A stretch of 64,000 nt of DNA from Physcomitrium patens. Lineage: Eukaryota; Streptophyta; Bryopsida; Funariales; Funariaceae. How positions within the stretch are numbered: the first letter of the stretch is position 1; each line of letters starts with the position of its first letter. This document shows, piece after piece, positions 39,070 through 49,479 of the stretch. A program made the position numbers and the translations under genes. The DNA lies in assembly GCF_000002425.4 (NCBI RefSeq), contig NC_037269.1:8199067-8263066 (forward strand), written 5' to 3'. A model generated the notes under the pieces. The model saw only the letters and a list, made by a program, of their open reading frames with translations, did no database searches and was not told where the DNA came from.

Positions 39070-39683
39070 ATTTAATTGTTGTTTAAAATATGTTTTTAAT
39101 GTTTATCATTCTAATTTTTTTGAATTATTATGAATTTTTTCAACAAACTTTAACAATTCTAATGTAAATTTTAAATATTCTTGAGTAATTTCAAAGCTTC
39201 TTCAAATTTTAAATGATAAGAATTTAAACTTGTATAACAATAATATTTCTTTAAATAAAGTTATTAGTTGCTTTTGGAATTATTCTCATTTTAAGAATTC
39301 TAATATAGTTACAAGTTACAAACATTAATCTTATTAGAGAGAAAAGATAGCCACATGTATATATCATCAACTATTAAAAGCCATGACACCTCGGTGTGCA
39401 TGCACCTTGCACTCTTCTTTATCATGTGAGACGAAGAAGGATAATCTAAATTTGGACACTATGGGGTCGTTGATTTTTTATTCAATCGCGGGTCCCCGTT
39501 CGATAGGCCCTGGGACCGGGTCTCGGAGGAGGGGCCAACCCGCGCCGCCTCCTCCTCCCTCCTTAGATGCTGCTGATCGTATTTTGTGTGGCGATCGAGC
39601 AACGTGAATCGTTACGCTTCAAAATCTTATGGCCACTTGCTGATTTTTTAGGTCAAGGGAGCAACATTTTGGGGTGAGTAAGA

Positions 39684-39733
39684 ATGGCAGAAATGGGTTG
39701 GCGCGATCCGATAGTTAGAGGCTGTTTTCGCGA
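39684..39733 (+). CDS. candidate first coding exon of the two-CxxC zinc protein gene
   Basis: ATG at 39684 opens MAEMGWRDPIVRGCFR and two further bases before a GTCGTT donor. Joined to the exon at 40575 it gives the right phase and a 206-aa protein. The donor is weak, so this is a suggestion only; another upstream exon may be the true first one. Confidence 0.3.
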
Positions 39734-39775
39734 GTCGTTATGAGCTTTTGTGGCGATTCCTCTCTGTGAATTTCT

Positions 39776-39787
39776 AAACCCTAAACC
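39776..39787 (+). promoter_or_regulatory. telo-box-like motif
   Basis: AAACCCTAAACC contains the plant telo-box AAACCCTAA, a common element near transcription starts of housekeeping genes. A second AAACCCTAA lies near 41886. Confidence 0.4.
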
Positions 39788-39887
39788 ATTCATTTCTCTA
39801 GCCATGATCCATGACCACTTGCGCACCATTTGTCGTCAGGGTCGTCAGTCCTTACCTTCGACAGATGAGATAAAAAGGGGGAAAGAT

Positions 39888-39911
39888 CACACACACACAC
39901 ACACACACACA
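39888..39911 (+). repeat. (AC)n microsatellite
   Basis: About 12 CA units, in the upstream part of the two-CxxC zinc protein gene. Confidence 0.9.
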
Positions 39912-40574
39912 AACCGTGTATTCCGTGTACGAAGTGAGATTATTCGTAAGGGAAGATGCGAGGATGTTTGCAAGAGAACCTTTCCGTAGCTGAATCTTGT
40001 CAAGGGTGAATTCTCCGCACAGGATGCGACTGAGAAGATTTGACTCCCTGTGGTCAGCTGTGGATGAACGTAGCCCTGTGGATAGTGCAAGTCTCTTGAG
40101 CTCTCGTCATTTGACTTCAGGAAACGTTTGTTTACTAGTTCGAGTCTTCGACAACACGAGCTCATTTTAAGGTTGTCGCGAAGTGAACACTCATCCTCCT
40201 AAATGGGGCACGTTTCTTTCTATTCATAATTTTCCCAAATAAAGTCGAGTGCGTGGGTGAGTGTGGGCGTGAATTTGCTGCGACCTCTGACTGTCCCTAT
40301 TGACGATATGAACGAATAGAGGCACCGGCTGCAGACCACTACAGTGGTGGGAAAATATTTTTTTCTCGCTCGCACCAGTCTCCCGTTAGTGGAGAGTGAA
40401 ATATCTGGGACCGAGGGAAGTGAATTTTGGTTGTTCTGTAAGATTGGAACAAATGTGCAGTTGCTCTTCTTTTTTTCAGAATAGGAAATTCATGGTCATT
40501 TAGAGATGGTTGTTAGTGAGTTATATAAGTTTGATTGTTTGTCTACTAATAATTAAAGTTCATTGAGTCCGCAG

Positions 40575-42936
40575 CCTTGTTGTGGACCCCGCATTCCTGT
40601 ACGCGAGCCAATCAACATTTTGCACAGCAAATGTTCTGACGAACAACATCTTCCAGGGAGGCGTGGAGATCTGTAACACCAAGCCTGCCGGGTCTCCAGA
40701 GTGTCTGATAGTTCAGGTCCTAATTCACTTTTCTTCGAATGGGGCAACGAGAATCGGAAGAATCTCAGTGCATCGTCATCCATTGCCTTCAGTCTTCTCG
40801 TAGCCAACTGTTGCCATCACGTTCGGTTTTTGTTGGCTTGTATGTCATTTTCCGTTTCTGCTACGGAAAGCCGCCCTTCGCGACTCGACTTGAGCAGTGG
40901 CGTTGGTTGTGTGCATTCCGTCTTGATTCAGCCGTGAAGTGAATGTGATTGTGCTCTGTCTATCTCACGAGTGGTCGACTTCTGAAAAACGTGTTGACAA
41001 GAGCTTCTATCAAGGCTAGGTACAGTATTCACAAATCCCATGGATGATATCAATTTCACCCATTTAACCTCCCCGCTCTCAGCAGGCAGTGGACTTTTTG
41101 TTTTCTTTCACTAGAGTGCGGAAACATCTTATGCTGCTTGTGACCTAATTCGTTTGCTTGTCTGGTACACCATCGCCTCGTTTCAACTTCGCTACTCCTC
41201 ACTCTTCGGAATGAGTGACATTGAAGGCACTCTGGGTGAATATTTATCGTAGCTGGCCGGCAATGGTTCCTTGAGTTGCAGGTTTTGCTGGATTTGTGGT
41301 CAGGGTTGTTAGTTGTGTTGATGGGTTAATTTCATAACTAACAACATCAACCCATCAACACAACGAACAACCCTGACCACAAATCCAACAATTTTTTTCA
41401 GACAGGTCACGGCATAGGTCAGGATCACCGGAGATTATGGTGGTTAGTTTGATTATCTGAGACCGCAGAAGTCTTTCAGTATCTTCATATGAATCACTCG
41501 ACTGACGCTGGGCGAGCTTTCGATTCGTTTGTCTTTTAAACTTGAATTCTGTCGGCCAAAGCTTGTGCTGTTAATTTGATTTAGATTTGCCGGACAGATT
41601 TAAATGTTTAGATATTGCGCGGTGCAAGCCAGCAATTGCGACGTGACGTATCATGGCAGACAATAGGGATTGGGCTTTGTGCGTCAAGGTCAAGACAAAT
41701 TACAATTTCATTAGCCATATGAAGTCGTGGATCCAGTGTTCTCTCTCGTTGTAGTCGACATGCATTAAGGCTAGGAATCTAATTGAGGAACATTCAAACC
41801 CTATTCGTTGCAGCGAATTATTTCCACTCTAAATGCCCGGAGTGGTTCTAACAATCGCTTGTTTTTCTTTTTTCCACTGAACTCCCAAACCCTAAACCTG
41901 GCTTCGGGGGCCATGTTGAGCTTGGGACGACTTCGCCATCCCGACTTAACTTTGCACCCATGCTGTGTACCTCAATCCACATTTACGACTTTTGCAGTCC
42001 CTACTGTAATCAGATTTTCACGTCACCAGGAAATGCATATGAAGAATTGGCCAATCATAGCAACTCAAACCATAATGGAGTCCTTAGGGCAGACGTAAAC
42101 TCAATCAACCAAACGCCAAATGGTATCAACCTGTTGCTTACTCGCTCTTAATGCCGTTGAGAGCACCCTGCCGTAAAGCAACCACGAGGCCAAGCACGAA
42201 GTGGAAACACATAATCCGGTCACAGTGTTGAATCAGCTTGGCACTTAGATTCTACTTGCTGGCTTACCGTAACGAAGTGTCTCACCATCCCCGTACAATG
42301 TTTTGGTAAATGTGCAGGTCATTGGTGCAGGAACTGCTCAACCTACAGTTTCTTTAGCGGGAGCTGGTTCTAGGATGACCATCTACTAGTGAGCATTTCC
42401 TCCACTCGCCTGTGTTCTCCTTTGTTTATCTTCGCTTCTTCTCACGTTAAGCGAACCTCAATCCACCACCACCACCCGTGAACATGGTCCCGAGCATGTT
42501 ATGAGAGAGCTTGCCACAGCATGCTTCACTATGTCTCTCAAGCGATTCTCATATGTACATTTTACTGACCATGTTTATACAGCTGCAAGGGATGCAACCG
42601 GTGTCTAAACCTCAGCGACGAGTATCTCTTCCCGCCCAATGCATACTTCGACGCCGGCAACAAAGGCACCCTCTCGTTCTCCGCAGTGGATAAGACCGAT
42701 TTTCGCCAGAAGGAGGATAATTCATGCTTTCCATTCTTCGAGACGCTAGATTCATGGGGCCTGCAAAGGCACCGCACCAAGCTGACCTGCGCAGCTTGCG
42801 GAAAGCGTCTGGGTTACATCTACTACGATGGTCCTTATGCCGAGGGTGGAATTGGGCAGTATGGATTGGGGCACACACAGATGATACCTCGTCATCCTCG
42901 ATATCGTCTCAAGCGGGAAGCTATGCGGATCTCTGG

Positions 42937-42940
<4 letters not shown>
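40575..42940 (+). CDS. two-CxxC zinc-binding protein, MsrB/Yippee (beta-tent)-like
   Basis: Three well-supported exons, 40575-40716, 42318-42388 and 42583-42940, join in phase and give 189 residues plus an unknown N-terminus. The first carries VVDPAFLYASQSTFCTANV and NNIFQGGVEIC. The second ends at TIYY, and the third opens CKGCNRCLNLSDEYLFPPN. Near the end is LTCAACGKRLGYIYYDGP. The two CxxC pairs about 80 residues apart suggest one zinc site, and CGKxLGxIYxDGP recalls MsrB and related beta-tent folds such as Yippee and CULT. The catalytic MsrB motif with its active cysteine is not evident, so enzyme activity is doubtful. I do not know a named orthologue. No signal peptide can be judged without the true start. 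A 1.6 kb intron separates the first two exons and holds an inverted repeat. Confidence 0.75.
41290..41386. repeat. near-perfect inverted repeat (hairpin) in an intron
   Basis: Arms 41290-41327 and 41349-41386 are 38 nt each and complementary at 37 of 38 positions, with a 21-nt loop. With one more mismatch the stem extends by about 6 nt. It lies inside the large intron of the two-CxxC zinc protein gene, on the sense strand. It could be a young microRNA precursor, a tiny foldback element or a chance inverted duplication. Confidence 0.85.

Positions 42941-42968
<28 letters not shown>
42941..42968 (+). repeat. (TG)n microsatellite directly after a stop codon
   Basis: About 14 TG units start at the base after the TAG of the two-CxxC zinc protein gene, so they lie in its 3' UTR. 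Confidence 0.95.
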
Positions 42969-44589
42969 CACGCTTCGACGCTACATGTTTGTGCATAAAC
43001 TGTTGATTGATTGATGCCAACATAGTTAGTTCTAATTGTTCATGACCAGATGGTCTTCTTCAAATGAGACATGTTTCTTATTTTTTAATGGTTTGGAAGA
43101 CTCTATGCGAATAAAAAGAAGCATCTGGCCTGATCATGTACACAGGAGGTTATCTCTGCTGATAAAGTTGCCTGTTCTGCAACAACCAGTTTGTATATCT
43201 GCACTTGAAGTTGTGCTTTGCGTGTAGGCTTTGGTTTGTGTTGATCTGGTGCCGCCTCTTGTTGTAATCAGGCTTAATATTCCAGTCTGGGTGGTAATGT
43301 TTTTTATCCATGATTAACCTAAGTCCATTTTATTCAGTGTTGATACACTGCAAGTCATATGTTTGATCAAAAGAAAAACACTCTTCAGATGAGTAGTTTT
43401 AAGAAGTGGCAAAAGGCAATTGGGTGGATATACCAAATTACCGAAACCTGGATTTTTGTTCACTATTAATGGATATACATCACATTTATGATGTTGCTTC
43501 GTTTGGCATTGGTCTTGAAAGTGCATCATGGAGATGTGTTGCAATGTTAGAATATTCCAATGATGTCCACATGTTACAATTGAATCGAGTACCAAAAAAT
43601 GCATTATGTAGGGAATGTTAAATAAGTAAAAATAAAAGTAGAATAAATTGTCATTTAGTGATCAAAAGATTGGTTTTTAGGATGTATAAGAATTAAATTT
43701 AAGAATAATCTACAAGATTAAGAACAAAAAGATAATGTTAATTAGATAAAGAATTTATTAGGAAATATTTAAAGATGGGTAAAAGTATAAAATATATGTC
43801 ATAGAATATCTTTGTAGTAAATGAGATGCCAAAGAATTATTAAGTATATCTTTTGTTGAATGTAAAAGTCAAAAGATAAAAGTTATCTATTTAGGCAACA
43901 ACCACCATCTATAAATAAAGGTGGTGGAAGTGAGAGTTAATTCATTCCATACTTCTCTTTATGTGCAACCTTCTTAATGATAAGTATTGGAATTTCTAAT
44001 TTGTATTTTTTCAATATATTATGGATCCACTGATCTAAATTTATAAGTTTTGGAGTTTTATGAAATCTTTGTTATTATAAGAAGTAAATTATATTATTGT
44101 TGCTAATATTAGAATTTATAATCTCCTAACTTCTACATTTAAATCTAGCTCTAAATGTAAGATTATTCATACTTATTGATAAATACATTTTAAGTTTAGA
44201 GTTTATTTGACATCTTAAAATAATATTTTAGAACACTAATGTTATGTTTTCTTATTGAATTAGATCTTTGGTGTACTAATTTTGTACTTATATGTAATAA
44301 AAAAAATTTAAGGTGCTTAAAAAGCCTCTTATAGTATTAAAAGGTGATTTATGAGTATAGAAGTGATTTAAAGGTGGAAAATTTGATAAGTGATGTATAT
44401 ATAATTTAGAAAACTTATAAAAAGTTTTAGAGGTAAAGTTAAAAGTGATTTGTGAATATAATCACTAATTTATTCACAAAGAGGGTATTTTGAGATTCTA
44501 TAGGAGTAATACATTTTTGTTAATTTTGAGAGTTCTAAGATTCTTTTTTTGGATATTCTTCAATACATCTCTTTTTTTTAGATATAGCT
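42969..44589. other. gene 3' flank passing into repeat-derived AT-rich DNA
   Basis: Base composition falls sharply after about 43600. TGTTAGAATATTCC at 43545 resembles the start of many copia LTRs, and TATAAATA at 43910-43917 could be its TATA box, so part of 43545-44020 may be the left LTR of the copia remnant that follows. I found no clear primer-binding site. Confidence 0.3.
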
Positions 44590-46111
44590 TCAAGTGAAAT
44601 TAAAGACTTGAGGGTCATTGAAAAGTTTGGAAGAGATAATTTCTACCATTGAAAGAAAAAATAGAGTTTTTATTGGCTTTTTTAAATCTTTGGAATATTA
44701 TAGATGAAAGTGAAGACCTTCTAAGTACCAATTTTTCATATGAAGAAGGACTTCAAACAACATGAAAAATAAGTCTTTTGTTACGATTGCTACTAATTTG
44801 ATTAAAGCCAATTTTTTTCATATTATTTCTTACAATAGACCATTAAAGCATAGAAGACTTTTTATAAAATTTATGAAAATAAGAGCATTCCTAACATTTA
44901 TGAGTATAAGAATCTATTCCATATATTATAAAAAAGAAGAAAGTTCTTGATAGTAAGGATGGTAGAAGGTGATGATTTCATGGCTCATATCAATAAGATA
45001 AAAGGTCTTGCAAATCAATTAACAATTGTTGATAATTTGATAGCTGAATATGATATTGTCATGACCTTACTTGTGCGCCTTCTTAAATCCTACAATTATT
45101 TAATTGTAGCATTGAGATCTATTAAGAAACTTACATTGTACTATATTATAGTAAGACTTGTTAATGAAGTGACTAATAAATAAATAAATAATATCAAAAT
45201 AAAGATTTTATCCTATTGATTTGATTCTTCATGAAAATGCCTAAGATAAAAAGAAGAATCTTTTTTTGATGAACAAACTTGTTTTATATGGTTATAATAT
45301 GTAATTTGATATAAATAGATGTTTTATAAAGATATTAGATAGAAATGATGTTGCCAACAACTTTAAAAATAACAACATGTATTTTATTAATTTTAAGAAG
45401 GTCAATAGAATTGAAATAGTATTATTTGTTGAATTTCCACAAAATCAAGACAAGATTGGCATTTGGCATCAACATTTTAGTCATTTGAATGTCTAAAGCA
45501 TGAAGAAGCTCCAATCTATAGTAAGTGATTTGCGTCTTAGTCAATCATAAAAAAATGCCATGATTTGTACTTGTAAAGATTATATTCAAGAAAAATAATA
45601 AATGATTTCATTTCTGAGTGGAGTTCCAATACATATAAGCAAATTATTGGAGATTGTGTATTTGGATATTTATGGACTTATGAAGATGCTATCAATCAGA
45701 AGAATAATATATTTTTTCACATTAATTGATGATTTTTCAAGAACGATGTAGATTTTCATTCTTAAAGATAAGAATGAGTATTTATTAAAATTTCAAGATT
45801 TTAAGGCATTTATAAAAACACAATGAGAGTAGAAGATTAAGATGTTGAGCACAAACAATAGAAGTAAATACTTATCAAATTTTTTTTATGAATTCTTTAA
45901 GATTGAAGATTTTCCAAGACAAACCTCAACTTCTTATATTCTATAATAAAATGGAATTTTTGAAATAAAAAATCAAACTATTATAAAGATGATAAGGAAT
46001 ATACTTCTTGATCAAAATTTTAAATGGAAGTTGTGGTAAATGTAGTGTATACAAAAAGAAAGTGCCTTATAAATATACTCACATCAATAACTCTACAAGA
46101 AGCTTATAACA

Positions 46112-46112
<1 letters not shown>
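44590..46112 (+). mobile_element. decayed Ty1/copia retrotransposon (gag to integrase), truncated
   Basis: Reading through many stops and frame changes, the plus strand shows copia landmarks in order. Gag-like KFGRDNFYHWKKKIEFLL is near 44615; EGDDFMAHINKIKGLANQL and DIVMTLLVRLLKSYNYL are at 44960-45110 (78-codon open stretch 44947-45183). The pre-integrase WHQHFSHLNV is near 45465, integrase-core LIDDFSRTM near 45725, and an AAY/ALQEAY-like end near 46090-46110. Reverse transcriptase and RNase H should follow but are absent; the homology stops at a (TA)n run. It is not functional. Confidence 0.8.

Positions 46113-46149
<37 letters not shown>
46113..46149. repeat. (TA)n microsatellite at the end of the copia remnant
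   Basis: About 18 TA units exactly where copia similarity ends. Confidence 0.95.
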
Positions 46150-46152
<3 letters not shown>

Positions 46153-49100
46153 TCATAGATAATATTTTTTGAATATATTTCATGTACAATGATACCAAAT
46201 TGTATGAGCTTCAAATTTAATGCAAAAAAATACAAGATATATAATTTTGAATATTTTAAAGATATTAAGGCATATAGACTTGAAAGATCATCAAAAATTA
46301 TAATGTTGAGTGTTTGAAGTATAAGAGTACTTGTGAGTAATTAAAAATGTGTTTAAATAGAAATAATGGTATATTTATAGAATATTTTGGACATTTGAAA
46401 GATGATACATTTCTAATGAGTCAGGGTCTAGTGACAATTTCCACGAGTTTTGAGTGACTAAGAATCACCAAATGGTCATTTAGAAAACTTACATATTGAC
46501 ACACATACATACACATAGTTTTGTATGATTCATTTCTGTTCATGTCCTTTGCTATCATATTACATATGCTCTTGCTTCAGAATACATTAGATACTTAACT
46601 ATAGAAGGTAAGTAGAAAAGCAATAATAATCCTATAAAGTCTAATAGAGTATTAAATAAACTTTAAGTAATCTTTAATGATCCTAATCAAATTTTAACTA
46701 ATCTAAAATAAATTTAAAAGAAGTTACAAAAGAAATACAAAGAAGTCAAAGATAATTCTAAAACAAGATATCAAAGAAATCTTAAAGAAATATAAAAATA
46801 AAATTTTAAAGAAATAATAAAAATATTAAAAAAATCTTAAAAAAAAAATTTAAAATAAAGAAACTTTAAAAAAATATAAAATACAAAAATATAAAATAAA
46901 TCTTAAATAAATCCTAATTAAAATCCTAATAAACCTTAATAAAATCTTAGGTCAAATCCTAGTAAAATCCTAAATCCTAAGATAATCCTAATAAAATCTT
47001 TATAAAACTCTAGACAAATTCTAATCAAATCTTAGTCAAATCATAATCAAATTGTAATCAAATCCTAATCAAATCTTAGAAAAATTTTAAATCCCAATGA
47101 AGCTTTAACAAAATCTTAATCAAATCTTAAATCCTAAATCAATTCTAATTAATCTTTAATCAATCCTTAAATCTTAAATATATCTTAACAATCCTATAAT
47201 AGATTAAAAATTTAATAACTAATAATTGAACCATTGATTTTGACTCAAAATTTGCATACCTTGCAAAAATTAAATAAGAAACAAGTATAAAAAAATTGAA
47301 GAAGATTGTACGTACTAATAGCAAGCAAAGCTTCCAAAACCTCTTGATTGTTGGCCACCTTTCTTCTTCGACTTGAATTTTGATCTTTCAACACCAGTTT
47401 CTCTTTACTAAATCATTCAATTTCTCTAAAAATTGGATTATATGTAGATATTTAAGTCTTAATTGCTCTCACCAAATTTTGCTTCAATTCAACTATCAAT
47501 ATTGCTAGATTGTAGATTTGATCCAAAATATCAAATTTTTGAGACCATAATCCACAAAAATCCTTATATGCTTTAATCTAATTGCATGATTGACTTCAAA
47601 TTTTTTATACATATTTAAAACAAGCAAAAAAATAAATTATCTAATTTTTACTTGTACATATGCTATGAAATTTAAGAAATTTTCAAATTTATAAATATAT
47701 TTTTATTTCTCAAAATCTAAATCCATTGGGTATATTATTAATTTTGAAAATCCCTCAAAACTTCAATATTCATCCAAATGACATAAAAAAAACTCTCAAA
47801 ACTTTCTTCTTAAGTTTGCCTCTTAATTATACTCTTCAATTTGCTAAAGAATCCTAGAGTCATTTTAGGTACGCAATATTGTACCTCGGAATTTGATTTC
47901 AATCCAAGTTGACAACCGATCCTTTTTGGATAATAATTTTTAATAATATGAGATAAATTTTACTTTAACCTATTGTTAATTCTCTTTTAAATATGTCTCT
48001 ATTAATTTTATATTTTATTTACTTTGATTTGGCTTATTTATACCTCTAAAAAGTAAATAAAAGTTTCTTCTATAAAAAATAACATTAAGATTAAACTTTT
48101 TATTACCTTTCTATAATTTATCATTATTTTTCTACTACATCTTTTAACTAGGTTTTTTTATAATAACATTCATATTTTTATTTTTCACCATATAGTCATA
48201 TTATCAAATAATACTAGTATAGAAATTGATGCAAGAATCTCCAATTATTATTCTATTTATAAGATGTTGCTATAGGATTGATCAATTGATCGAGCTTACA
48301 TACGTGATACTTACAAGATCTTGATTCACAATAAGATTTTTCTTACAATCTATATACCAAATGGTCTTAGCACATATAGCCAACTTTCTAAAATATGTAT
48401 TAGAAGAATTTTTCCATATAATATATTAGTATCATGTATAAAATACTATCTACTAAGTGTTGATATTATACCAAGAATTGTGACTCTTGGTGTCACTCTT
48501 GTATATGTAATAGATTATATAATATTTAACATATTAATACATATAATGCTTATAATATAATATCAAAATTATAGAAATATTTGATCTCTAAAAACTATAA
48601 AAATAAATAAATATTTCAATCTAAAAAAGAATTACTAAAATTTTAAAAAATATTATAATGATAATAATAAAATAATCTATTATATGTATAAATATGTATT
48701 AATATGTTCAATGTTACATAATATATAGATTTGCATACAAACAAAAAAATAGCTTCAAATGAGTGGTATATTATTGATCAAATACTACTTCTTTGACCTT
48801 TGGAGCAAGATATGATCTCCTTGATAAAGCATCTAATAGTCTTTATTGCTTTCTTGGTTAATATATAATCACAAAATCAAAATAAAATAATGACATATTT
48901 CAATGAGCTTGTAACAAATACATGAATATCAAAGAAAGAAATCCTTAATACACTCTTGTGTCATTGAAAAAAAACTAAAAAGTTACTCAAAGATGATATA
49001 ATATTAAACTAGAATGGCTATTACCAAAAATAAGAAGACTAGAAAGTCTTGAAACAAGACTAAGGACTAGAAAGGCATTGACAAGAGTGAAGAAGGCTTT

Positions 49101-49479
49101 ACTATTACCTCGATATATATCCTTAAGCAAAAGCTACATAGCAATGTCCTATTGGACCTCCAAAACATATTGACTTTGCACGATACATATCTTAACATGT
49201 AAAGGAAGTTTTCTATATGTGCACCACATAGTTAACTTGTTCCGCAAACTACCTACACATGGTTAACTTATTGACTAAGTTTCTATCATACCAATCAATT
49301 ACAAATACATATAAAGTCAAAGTAGCATCTATGAAGCTTCTAGGAAGCTTTTCTAGAAGGTATTATGAAATTAATCTACTTTTATCTACTTTTATCTATT
49401 TCCACTTAATCATATAGGTATTTATTAGAGTATCTATATATATCCATAATAACTTAACAATAATTTAAAATCCAAGCTG
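46150..49479. other. AT-rich repeat-derived region
   Basis: No gene is seen. It contains the AATCCTAA-type array listed separately and a 79-codon ORF at 48321-48560 with no known similarity. Some of the DNA may be unrecognisable retrotransposon sequence. Confidence 0.5.
46610..47190. repeat. degenerate array of AATCCTAA/AATCTTAA-like short repeats
   Basis: Variants of AATCCTAAT, CAAATCTTAA and AAATCCTAA recur dozens of times over about 580 bp, densest from 46900 to 47180, with no fixed unit length. It resembles a decayed short-period satellite. It is not the plant telomere repeat (CCCTAAA). Confidence 0.7.

Larger units (their letters stand above)
36231..39683. other. intergenic region, partly extremely AT-rich
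   Basis: The part to about 36930 is GC-richer and should carry the promoter of the minus-strand kinase-like gene. From 36940 to 39360 the DNA is AT-rich with six (TA)n or (CT)n runs and no coding frame. ORFs with Ile/Tyr repeats here are translations of microsatellites. Confidence 0.6.

Noticed and set aside
41960..42151. Possible extra exon (SPYCNQIFTSPGNAYEEL) in the intron of the two-CxxC zinc protein gene
   Set aside because: Its ends do not match the phase of the flanking exons, which already join cleanly without it.
46610..47190. Interstitial telomere array
   Set aside because: Units are AATCCTAA or AATCTTAA types; the CCCTAAA plant telomere unit is not present.
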